DNA of 7,841 nucleotides, from positions 1 through 7,841 of the forward strand of contig CAYHHX010000024.1 of NCBI GenBank assembly GCA_964356545.1. Reading direction: 5' to 3'. The first letter of the stretch is position 1; each line of letters starts with the position of its first letter. The translations under genes and the position numbers were made by a program. Origin of the DNA: JACPYG01 sp964356545. Its GTDB lineage: Bacteria; Patescibacteriota; Minisyncoccia; Minisyncoccales; Staskawiczbacteraceae. The notes under the pieces were generated by a model, which searched no databases, was not told the origin of the DNA, and saw nothing but the letters and a program-made list of their open reading frames with translations. Below are positions 1-6,440 of this stretch, piece by piece.

Positions 1-1842
1 AATATTATATTTTTAGAAAAAAACCAAAATTATAATTTTTATGAAGTTTTAAGAAAATTAGACGAAATGGGTTATGAAAAAGTTTTTAGAGCTCAAAATC
101 CGGGCGAGTTTTCACGTAAAGGAGGGGTCGTTGATATTTTTCCTATAAATACAAAAACGGCTGTAAGATTAGATTTTTTGGGCAACAAGATAGATGAAAT
201 AAAATTATTAGATATTAAAATTGACGACGAAAAAAAATCAAAGGATATTTTAAAAAAGAAATTAAAGTCGCAAAAGTTATTTTCTGATATTAAAGACTTA
301 AAACCGGGGCACTATTTGGTGCATTTGGACCATGGAGTAGGAAAATTTATAGAAATAAAAAACTTTAATATTTCTGACTCAAACCCTCAAAAGTATTATG
401 TTTTAGAATATGCCAACGAAGATAAGCTTTATGTTCCCCTGGGATTAGAAAGAAAACTTTCAAGATATGTTGGATTTCAAGATCCCAAAGTTTCAAGATT
501 AGGTACTAATATTTGGCAAAAAACAAAAAGAAAAATAAAAGAAGGGGTAGAAAAGCTGGCTAAAGAACTTTTAGAGCTATACGGCCAAAAAGAAACTACC
601 CAAAGGCCCAGTTATATTTTTGACAAAGATTTAGAGTCAGAATTAATCTCTGGTTTTTTATACCAAGAAACGCCAGACCAAATACAAGCAATAGAAGATA
701 TTAAGCACGACCTAAAACAAGAAAAGCCAATGGACAGAATTATTTGCGGTGATGTTGGTTTTGGAAAAACAGAAATCGCTATAAGGGCCAGCTTAATGGC
801 TGTATCAAACAATAAACAAACAGTTATCATTTGCCCAACAACAATTTTAGCGAACCAGCACTTTAATAATTTTAAAGACAGATTTAAAAAACTGCCTGTG
901 AAAATTGCTTTGCTATCCAGATTACAAACAAAAAAAGAACAAAAGAAAATCATAAAAGAAATAAAAGAAGGGAGTATTGATATTATAATTGGCACTCATA
1001 GAGTTTTGTCTAGCGACTTAGAATTTAAAAACTTACAACTATTAATTATTGATGACGAACAAAGATTTGGGGTAAAACAAAAAGAAAAATTAAGAAAAAC
1101 GAGGCCATCTTTAGATATACTGAGCTTATCGGCTACACCAATTCCAAGAACAGTTTATTTAGCTCTCTCTTCTTTCAAAAATATCAGCTTAATTCAAACT
1201 CCTCCACAAGGGAGAATGGCAATTAAAACTAAAATTCTTGCATATAGCCAAAAAATTATTAAAGAGGCGATAAAATTTGAATTGGAGAGAAAGGGTCAAA
1301 TTTATTTTTTGCATAACCGAATTGAAACAATAGAAAAAGCAAAAGAGAATATTAAAAAATTAGCGCCAAAAGCAAAAATAGGCATAATCCATGGAAGAAT
1401 AGCTGAAGACAAATTAATAAAAATAATGGATGATTTTCAAAAAGAAAAAATAAATATTTTAGTGGCTACCACAATTATTGAAAACGGCATAGACCTGCCA
1501 AATGTAAACACCATAATTATTGAAGATGCCACAAAGTTGGGTCTTTCGCAGGCGTATCAAATAAAAGGCAGGGTTGGCAGGTCGTACACACAAGGATTTG
1601 CATATTTACTTTATTCGCCAAAATCTTTAACTCCATTAGCTAAAGAAAGATTAGACGCGCTACAAGAAGCCAAAGAACTTGGGTCTGGATATAAAGTTGC
1701 GCTTTACGATTTAGAAATAAGGGGCGCTGGAAATATTTTAGGCAAAGAACAATCAGGAAGCATAAACCAAATCGGATTAAATCTATACAGCCAAATGCTA
1801 TCTGAAGCAGTTGAAAAGTTGAGGAATGAAACATATACTTAA
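1..1842 (+). CDS. mfd: Transcription-repair coupling factor Mfd, compact form, 5' end outside window
   Basis: Mfd is a DNA translocase that pushes stalled RNA polymerase off lesions and recruits UvrA. The frame is open from base 1 with no stop, so the ATG at 67 is internal and the gene begins upstream; 613 residues are visible. In order: a UvrB-like D2 piece (GEFSRKGGVVDIFP, about residues 35-48 counted from base 1); the RNA-polymerase-interaction domain (LVHLDHGVGKF onward, about 105-165); and the superfamily 2 helicase core with Walker A GDVGFGKT (250-257), DDEQ box (351-354), SATPIPRT (377-384) and the GRVGRS motif VI. It ends in the translocation region RGAGNILGKEQSG (from 574). Two parts are odd. 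Only about 35 residues separate D2 from the polymerase-binding domain, where E. coli Mfd has D1b and D3. The protein also stops right after the translocation region, so D7 is absent. The identification is firm because RecG and PriA lack this domain combination. The 99-base gap to topA allows co-transcription. Confidence 0.93.
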   Translation, partial: NIIFLEKNQNYNFYEVLRKLDEMGYEKVFRAQNPGEFSRKGGVVDIFPINTKTAVRLDFLGNKIDEIKLLDIKIDDEKKSKDILKKKLKSQKLFSDIKDLKPGHYLVHLDHGVGKFIEIKNFNISDSNPQKYYVLEYANEDKLYVPLGLERKLSRYVGFQDPKVSRLGTNIWQKTKRKIKEGVEKLAKELLELYGQKETTQRPSYIFDKDLESELISGFLYQETPDQIQAIEDIKHDLKQEKPMDRIICGDVGFGKTEIAIRASLMAVSNNKQTVIICPTTILANQHFNNFKDRFKKLPVKIALLSRLQTKKEQKKIIKEIKEGSIDIIIGTHRVLSSDLEFKNLQLLIIDDEQRFGVKQKEKLRKTRPSLDILSLSATPIPRTVYLALSSFKNISLIQTPPQGRMAIKTKILAYSQKIIKEAIKFELERKGQIYFLHNRIETIEKAKENIKKLAPKAKIGIIHGRIAEDKLIKIMDDFQKEKINILVATTIIENGIDLPNVNTIIIEDATKLGLSQAYQIKGRVGRSYTQGFAYLLYSPKSLTPLAKERLDALQEAKELGSGYKVALYDLEIRGAGNILGKEQSGSINQIGLNLYSQMLSEAVEKLRNETYT

Positions 1843-1850
1843 TAAAATAG

Positions 1851-1926
1851 GTTAGAGATAAGGATATTTTTCAATTCGGGCTGGCCGTGGGTTTGGCGGA
1901 CGTTGAAAAATATTATTATCTCTAAC
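1851..1926. repeat. Long hairpin with GC-rich loop between mfd and topA
   Basis: Two 24-base arms (1851-1874 and 1903-1926) are inverted copies matching at 22 of 24 positions; one of the two mismatches would be a G.U wobble in RNA. The arms are AT-rich (GTTAGAGATAA at the outer end, ATATTTTTCAA at the inner end). The 28-base loop (1875-1902) is 20/28 G+C, unlike everything around it. It begins 8 bases after the mfd stop and ends 15 bases before the topA ATG. There is no U-run after the stem in either direction, so it does not look like an ordinary intrinsic terminator. It could be a dispersed miniature repeat, an mRNA-stabilising or translation-controlling structure, or a small structured RNA. 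The function is unknown. Confidence 0.8.
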
Positions 1927-1941
1927 TCAGATATATTAAAC

Positions 1942-3996
1942 ATGGATTTAATTATAGTAGAGAGCCCAACAAAATCTCGTACAATTGCTAAATTTTTAGG
2001 AAAAAACTACAAAGTTGTAGCTTCTTTTGGACATGTAAGAGATTTGCCAAAAAAAGAATTAGGGGTAGATACTGAAAAAGACTTTACTCCAAAATATGTT
2101 ATTCCGTCAAAGGCAAAAAAAATTATTGCTGAACTAAAAAAAGATTCTAAAAATGCAGAAAATATTATTTTAGCAACTGACGAAGACCGCGAAGGAGAGG
2201 CCATTGCTTGGCATTTAGCAGAAACTCTAAAATTAAAAAAGCCAGAAAGAATAGTTTTCCACGAAATTACAAAAACGGCAATTGACCAAGCTCTTTTAAA
2301 TCCGAGACAAATTGATATGAATTTGGTTGATGCCCAACAAGCCAGAAGAATTTTAGACAGACTAGTGGGGTACAAACTTTCGCCCTTTTTGTGGAAAAAA
2401 GTAACAAAAGGATTATCGGCTGGCAGAGTGCAATCGGTAGCTGTAAGATTGGTTGTTGAAAAAGAAAGAGAAATTGAAAAGTTTATCGCCCAAGAATACT
2501 GGCAAATAATGGCTGATTTAAAAAAAGGGGCTAAAGAATTTTCTGCTATGCTGGTTAAAAAAAATGAAAAGGTTATTGATAAGCTAGAAATTAAAAATGG
2601 CGATGAAGCAGACAAAATTCTAAAAGAACTTGAGGGAGCAGAATATATAGTGAGTGATGTTGAAAAAAAAGAAACAAAAAAGAACCCCTTCCCTCCCTTT
2701 ACAACCAGCACCTTACAACAATCGGCCTGGCAAAAATTCCATTTCCCTGCCAAATTTACAATGTCTTTAGCACAAAAATTATATGAAGAAGGTCATATCA
2801 CTTATCACAGAACAGACTCTTTAAATTTATCGGAAACGGCTTTATTGGGCGCTAAAAAGTTTATTGAAGAGTCGTTTGGTAAAAATTATTGGCAAGGCTT
2901 TAAAAAATATAAAGCAAAAAAAAATGCGCAAGAGGCACACGAAGCAATAAGGCCAACTTTTGCCGAAAAAACATCACAATCTCTTGAAGGAATAGACCAA
3001 AAACAACTAAAACTCTATACCTTAATTTGGCAAAGATTTATCGCCTGCCAAATGGCGCCAGCATTATTTAACTCTATTTCTGCGGAAATTAAAACAAAAA
3101 ATCCCGCCCTGAGCGAGGCCGAAGGGTATACTTTTCGAGCAAACGGCCAAACTTTAAAATTTGATGGTTTTTTGAAAGTTTACCAAATAAAGTTTGAAGA
3201 AAGAGACTTACCCGACTTAGAAAAAAATGACCAATTAAATCTTATAAAATTAAACCATTCTCAGCATTTTACAGAGCCGCCTGCAAGGTATAACGAAGCA
3301 AGCTTAATTAAGGCTCTTGAAAAACATGGAATAGGCAGGCCTTCAACTTATGCGCCAACCCTAACTACCATACAAACCAGAAGCTATATTGAAAAAAATG
3401 AACAAAAAAGATTTTTCCCTACCGAAATGGGCATAATGGTTAATGATGTTTTGGTAGAAAACTTTCCAGAAATAGTAAATATTGATTTTACGGCAAAGTT
3501 AGAAAAAGAGTTAGATCAAATTGCAAAAGGAAAAGACACTTTAGTTAAAACTTGCCGAGATTTTTATATTCCATTTTCAAAAAACCTTAAAGAAAAATAT
3601 GAAAATGTTGCTAAAAAAAAGTTTACAGAAACACCTACCGACAGAAAATGCCCAAAATGCAGTTCGCATTTAATAGAAAAAATGGGAAGATTTGGCAGAT
3701 TTTATAGCTGTTCTAAATTTCCTGAATGTAAACATACAGAACCAATAAAAGACAATGGCATTAAAATTAAGTGCCCAAAATGTAAGATTGGAGAAATTGT
3801 TAGTAAAAGAACAAAAAAAGGAAAAATATTTTACGGGTGCGATCAATTCCCTAAATGCGACTTTGCCACATGGGATAAGCCAATAAATGAAATGTGTTCT
3901 GAGTGTGGGTCTATTTTGGTAGAAACAAAAAGAAAACAAATAAAGTGTTCAAACAAAGAATGCAAAAACTGGATAATGAAATACAAAGAATCATAA
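1942..3996 (+). CDS. topA: DNA topoisomerase I (type IA) with three C-terminal zinc ribbons
   Basis: Relaxes negative supercoils by cutting one strand through a tyrosine-DNA link, mainly behind moving RNA polymerase. The 684-residue protein opens with the Toprim domain (MDLIIVESPTKSRTIAKFLG; acidic cluster TDEDREGEA with D80, D82 and E84). QQARRILDRLVGYKLSPFLW and GLSAGRVQSVAVRLV follow. The catalytic tyrosine is Y288 in EGHITYHRTDS, and EAHEAIRPT follows. The C-terminus carries three four-cysteine ribbons, starting CPKC (C570/C573), CPKC and CSEC. I chose ATG 1942 because family homology begins there. An in-frame TTG at 1903 would add 13 residues read from the hairpin arm, which is unlikely. 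There is no Shine-Dalgarno sequence upstream. A palindrome at 3107-3126 adds ALSEAEG to a loop (see that entry). The 3' end overlaps the rel gene by 37 bases, so the two are probably co-transcribed. Length and domain order are normal for bacterial TopA. Confidence 0.97.
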   Translation: MDLIIVESPTKSRTIAKFLGKNYKVVASFGHVRDLPKKELGVDTEKDFTPKYVIPSKAKKIIAELKKDSKNAENIILATDEDREGEAIAWHLAETLKLKKPERIVFHEITKTAIDQALLNPRQIDMNLVDAQQARRILDRLVGYKLSPFLWKKVTKGLSAGRVQSVAVRLVVEKEREIEKFIAQEYWQIMADLKKGAKEFSAMLVKKNEKVIDKLEIKNGDEADKILKELEGAEYIVSDVEKKETKKNPFPPFTTSTLQQSAWQKFHFPAKFTMSLAQKLYEEGHITYHRTDSLNLSETALLGAKKFIEESFGKNYWQGFKKYKAKKNAQEAHEAIRPTFAEKTSQSLEGIDQKQLKLYTLIWQRFIACQMAPALFNSISAEIKTKNPALSEAEGYTFRANGQTLKFDGFLKVYQIKFEERDLPDLEKNDQLNLIKLNHSQHFTEPPARYNEASLIKALEKHGIGRPSTYAPTLTTIQTRSYIEKNEQKRFFPTEMGIMVNDVLVENFPEIVNIDFTAKLEKELDQIAKGKDTLVKTCRDFYIPFSKNLKEKYENVAKKKFTETPTDRKCPKCSSHLIEKMGRFGRFYSCSKFPECKHTEPIKDNGIKIKCPKCKIGEIVSKRTKKGKIFYGCDQFPKCDFATWDKPINEMCSECGSILVETKRKQIKCSNKECKNWIMKYKES
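3107..3126. repeat. GC-rich palindromic element inserted in frame within topA
   Basis: The sequence CCCTGAGCGAGGCCGAAGGG stands out as GC-rich within an AT-rich gene. It is an imperfect palindrome: CCCT pairs with AGGG, then tandem G.A/A.G mismatches, then a G-C pair around a short loop. This matches the layout of the REP-like family CCTGAGCGAAGTCGAAGG that I know from many bacterial genomes, including candidate phyla. In topA it is read as ALSEAEG, between the strands FNSISAEIKTK and YTFRANGQTLKFDGF. That is a loop of variable length in TopA, so the reading frame and fold should survive. Membership in the family is recalled, not searched. Confidence 0.7.
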
Positions 3997-5750
3997 AGAA
4001 CAGTTCTAATCCAAAACTAATTGAGGATGCTTTTGAGTTTGCCAAAGAGGCTTATAAAGAAAAAAGTAGGCCTTCTGGCGAAAATTATATCCATCATGCT
4101 ACAAGAGTGGCTACAATTTTAGATAAAATGGGGCTAGATTCTTTAACTGTTGCCTTTGGCCTCTTGCACGACGCAATAGATGACATGCCCACTTCAACAA
4201 AAAAAATAGTACTTCGAGAAATTGAAAAAAGATTTGGAAAAGAGATAGCAGATTTAGTGGAAAAAATTTCATACTTAAATAAAATCCAATATTCTTTAAC
4301 AATCAACTTAAAAGAGAAAAAGACTCTTACTAAAGAAAGAGTAGAAAATTTAAGGAAAATGTTTTTGGCAATAGCAGGAGACTTAAGAATAGTTTTAATA
4401 GAACTTGTTTCAAGGATTGATGGTTTGGGCTTTTTGCATGATTGGCCAGATGAACAACAAAAACTATATGCCATAGAAACTCTGCAAATTTTTGCGCCAA
4501 TAGCAAACAGATTAGGATTATCTGAAATTAGAAGAAATCTTGAAGATTTATCTTTTTTTTATCTATTTCCAAAAAGATTCCAATGGCTCAAGGATAATAT
4601 AAAAGAAGAATATGCTCAAAGAGAAAAATATATTAAAAAATATTTACCTCAATTAAAAAAGTATTTTAAAAAAGAAAGGCTAAAGTTTATAGATATAAAT
4701 TACAGAGCAAAATCATATTGGAGCACTTACAAAAAACTTACAACACATAATATGGATTTTAATAAAATTCATGATTTAATTGCTCTAAGGGTAATTGTTA
4801 AAGATGTAAAAGACTGTTATAACGCTCTCGGAATTATTCACAAATACTGTAAACCTATATCCGAAGAAATTAACGACTACATAGCCAAACCAAAACAAAA
4901 TGGATACAGGTCTTTGCATACAACTGTTTTTTCCCAAGAAAATAGAATAATAGAAATTCAAATAAGAACCGAAGAAATGCAAAGAGAGGCAGAATATGGT
5001 GTTTATGCTCATTGGTCTTACAAAGAAAAAATTAACCTAAAAAATGAAGAAAAAAAGTTTAAATGGGTAAGCCTTATTAAAAAGGATTTTGGAGAAAAAA
5101 TAGAACTTCCTAAAGAGGAAAAAGAAGTTCCTGAATTTTGGAAAACATTTAAAATTGATTTCTTTCCGGATCAAATTTTTACTTTCACTCCCAAGGGAGA
5201 TGTAATTGATTTAGCTAAATGGTCAACTCCAATTGATTTTGCTTATGCTGTACATTCGGATATTGGTAACCACTGCGAATCTGCAAGGGCCGGTGGTAAA
5301 ATAATTCCGCTTTCTCATATTTTAGAAAATGGCGATGTGGTTGAAATTATTACAAATAAAAATAAAAAACCATCCAAAGACTGGCTAAGGTTTGTTAAAA
5401 CAAGCTTAGCAAAATCCCAAATTAAAAAAATGACTGCGCAAAATGAACCTAATTTCTTTTTCTCTATACCTGGTTTTATCAAAAAGAAGATTTTTGAAAT
5501 TACAGAAAGAGGCAAAAAGAAAAAAGAAGAAAAAAAGCTAATAAAAACAGATGGCCCAAGGCAGATTTATTTAGCTGGGCAAAAAGGAATGCTTTTACAT
5601 ATTGCCAAGTGCTGCAATCCACAGCCTGGAGACACGGTAAGAGCCTATCTCGCAAAACACAGGGCTACTGTTTTGCATAAACTTTCTTGCAGTAATTTTA
5701 AAAAAATATTGGAAAAATTCCCAGACAGAATAATTGATGCTTCATGGTAA
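3960..5750 (+). CDS. relA: Long RelA/SpoT-family (p)ppGpp synthetase, hydrolase site degenerate, no ACT domain
   Basis: Makes the alarmone (p)ppGpp from ATP and GDP/GTP in the stringent response. The 596-residue product has an HD region (about 20-160), a synthetase domain (about 230-360: KIHDLIALRVIV, KPKQNGYRSLHTTV, IIEIQIRTEEM), a TGS domain (about 401-462: FTFTPKGDVIDL, STPIDFAYAVH) and a zinc-finger-like segment with C551-C552 (AKCCNPQPGD). It stops at DRIIDASW, where longer homologues continue into an ACT/RRM domain. H46, H70 and D71 are kept in the HD site, but the family motif ADRxHN reads VSRIDG, so the Asp metal ligand becomes S151. The RxKD/ExDD motif reads EIND (303-306), closer to the RelA type. 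Synthetase-only activity is therefore inferred. The gene symbol is by family; rel would serve equally. ATG 3960 fits the family N-terminus. An in-frame GTG at 3903 would only translate topA zinc-ribbon DNA in another frame. The start overlaps topA by 37 bases, suggesting translational coupling. Confidence 0.93.
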   Translation: MQKLDNEIQRIIKNSSNPKLIEDAFEFAKEAYKEKSRPSGENYIHHATRVATILDKMGLDSLTVAFGLLHDAIDDMPTSTKKIVLREIEKRFGKEIADLVEKISYLNKIQYSLTINLKEKKTLTKERVENLRKMFLAIAGDLRIVLIELVSRIDGLGFLHDWPDEQQKLYAIETLQIFAPIANRLGLSEIRRNLEDLSFFYLFPKRFQWLKDNIKEEYAQREKYIKKYLPQLKKYFKKERLKFIDINYRAKSYWSTYKKLTTHNMDFNKIHDLIALRVIVKDVKDCYNALGIIHKYCKPISEEINDYIAKPKQNGYRSLHTTVFSQENRIIEIQIRTEEMQREAEYGVYAHWSYKEKINLKNEEKKFKWVSLIKKDFGEKIELPKEEKEVPEFWKTFKIDFFPDQIFTFTPKGDVIDLAKWSTPIDFAYAVHSDIGNHCESARAGGKIIPLSHILENGDVVEIITNKNKKPSKDWLRFVKTSLAKSQIKKMTAQNEPNFFFSIPGFIKKKIFEITERGKKKKEEKKLIKTDGPRQIYLAGQKGMLLHIAKCCNPQPGDTVRAYLAKHRATVLHKLSCSNFKKILEKFPDRIIDASW

Positions 5751-5754
5751 CCTA

Positions 5755-5782
5755 TTGAAAATTACCTAAAATTTGATACGAT
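5755..5782 (+). promoter_or_regulatory. Candidate promoter for tRNA-Leu
   Basis: TTGAAA (5755-5760), a 16-base spacer and TACGAT (5777-5782) give a moderate sigma70-like match. Transcription would start near 5789, a few bases before the mature tRNA. It lies directly after the rel stop codon, so the tRNA could also be read through from rel. In AT-rich DNA such matches arise by chance. Confidence 0.4.
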
Positions 5783-5794
5783 TAGCAAAATTAA

Positions 5795-5881
5795 GCCGAG
5801 ATGGCGGAACTGGCAGACGCACGGGACTCAAAATCCCGCGATCGAAAGGTCATGAGGGTTCAACTCCCTCTCTCGGCACCA
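5795..5881 (+). tRNA. tRNA-Leu (anticodon CAA), CCA encoded
   Basis: This gene decodes UUG. The acceptor arms GCCGAGA (5795-5801) and TCTCGGC (5871-5877) pair over 7 bp. The anticodon stem CGGGA/TCCCG encloses the loop CTCAAAA, giving anticodon CAA. A long variable arm (GATC GAAA GGTC) marks a class II tRNA, and the T arm is GAGGG TTCAACT CCCTC. The discriminator is A at 5878, as expected for leucine tRNAs, and CCA is encoded at 5879-5881. The 3' tail runs directly into the left arm of the downstream terminator. Confidence 0.98.
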
Positions 5882-5922
5882 AAAAAATAACCCCGATTTT
5901 ATAAAGGGGTTATTTTTTTGGT
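5878..5922. terminator. Bidirectional intrinsic terminator between convergent tRNA-Leu and PAP2 gene
   Basis: A perfect 17-bp inverted repeat: arm 5878-5894 (ACC, seven A, TAACCCC) pairs with 5906-5922 (GGGGTTA, seven T, GGT) around an 11-base loop. Because the arms are A-rich then C-rich, a CCCC/GGGG core is followed by a U-rich tract on both strands, so it can stop transcription from either side. It overlaps the discriminator and CCA of the tRNA on the left and the last codons and stop (5910-5912) of the PAP2 gene on the right. Confidence 0.93.
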
Positions 5923-6434
5923 AAATATTTTTTAAATATTTTATTTAAAACCAATCCAACTAATATGCCGATAATAGCGCCTGCTAAAATATCTGATGGC
6001 CAATGTATCCCAATAAAAACTCGGGCTAAAACAATGCATAAACTGGCAATATAAAAAACAACTCCAATCTTTTTGTTGTAAAAATAAACAATCGTAGACA
6101 AGGCAAAATAAAAAGAAGCATGGCCAGACGGGAATGACGCCTCTTTTGCGTTATAATCTATAAGCAAATTTACATTATTTAACACAAATGGTCTTGGCCT
6201 AAACCACAACCAACGGATAATTTCAATTAATACTAATCTCGTAAAAGTAGCGGCAATTATGGCCTCTAATATCATTCTCCAATACTTTTTGAGATTTATG
6301 ATTAAAAATAAAACTAAAACTGCAACTAAAACATACTCTGAATATTTAGTGATAATAAATCCGACGAAATCTAGCCAATACCATTTAAAGGCCAAACCAT
6401 TTATTAAGTTAAAAATATATAAATCTATGCTCAT
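5910..6434 (-). CDS. PAP2-family membrane phosphatase (lipid or undecaprenyl-diphosphate type)
   Basis: A 174-residue integral membrane protein with the three PAP2 signature motifs. They are R-x6-RP at 74-82 (RWLWFRPRP, with Arg for the usual first Lys), PSGH at 102-105, and R-x5-H-x3-D at 138-148 (ARVFIGIHWPSD, with Ala for the usual leading Ser). Members remove phosphate from phosphatidate or isoprenyl diphosphates. In a small envelope-building bacterium, recycling of undecaprenyl diphosphate (BcrC/YbjG-like) is a reasonable guess, but the sequence alone does not fix the substrate. Hydrophobic segments lie at about 22-48, 54-73, 106-119, 123-143 and 149-167, with a Lys-rich C-terminus. It starts 6 bases after the glyA stop with no Shine-Dalgarno sequence, so it is very likely the second gene of that transcript and possibly translationally coupled. 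The stop lies inside the shared terminator stem. Confidence 0.92.
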   Translation of the reverse strand: MSIDLYIFNLINGLAFKWYWLDFVGFIITKYSEYVLVAVLVLFLIINLKKYWRMILEAIIAATFTRLVLIEIIRWLWFRPRPFVLNNVNLLIDYNAKEASFPSGHASFYFALSTIVYFYNKKIGVVFYIASLCIVLARVFIGIHWPSDILAGAIIGILVGLVLNKIFKKYLPKK

Positions 6435-6440
6435 GGATAA

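Noticed and set aside
1851..1926. Integron attC-like site, because the hairpin ends carry GTTAGAG and CTCTAAC
   Set aside because: attC sites begin with RYYYAAC and end with GTTRRRY; here the polarity is reversed, the seventh base does not fit, and there are no cassettes or integrase.
1903..1941. TTG start adding 13 residues to TopA
   Set aside because: The extension is read from the hairpin arm, TopA homology starts exactly at the ATG at 1942, and there is no ribosome binding site.
2007..2753. A 248-codon minus-strand open frame opposite topA
   Set aside because: It is Phe/Ser-rich and low in complexity, as expected for the complement of Lys/Glu-rich coding; no family is recognisable and it lies wholly within topA.
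3613..3622. Slippery A-AAA-AAG in topA before the zinc ribbons, a possible programmed frameshift
   Set aside because: Such runs are frequent in this A-rich coding, and no stimulating stem or useful alternative product is evident.
3903..3959. GTG start giving Rel a 19-residue basic extension
   Set aside because: It is a shifted reading of the topA zinc-ribbon codons, and family homology is complete from ATG 3960.
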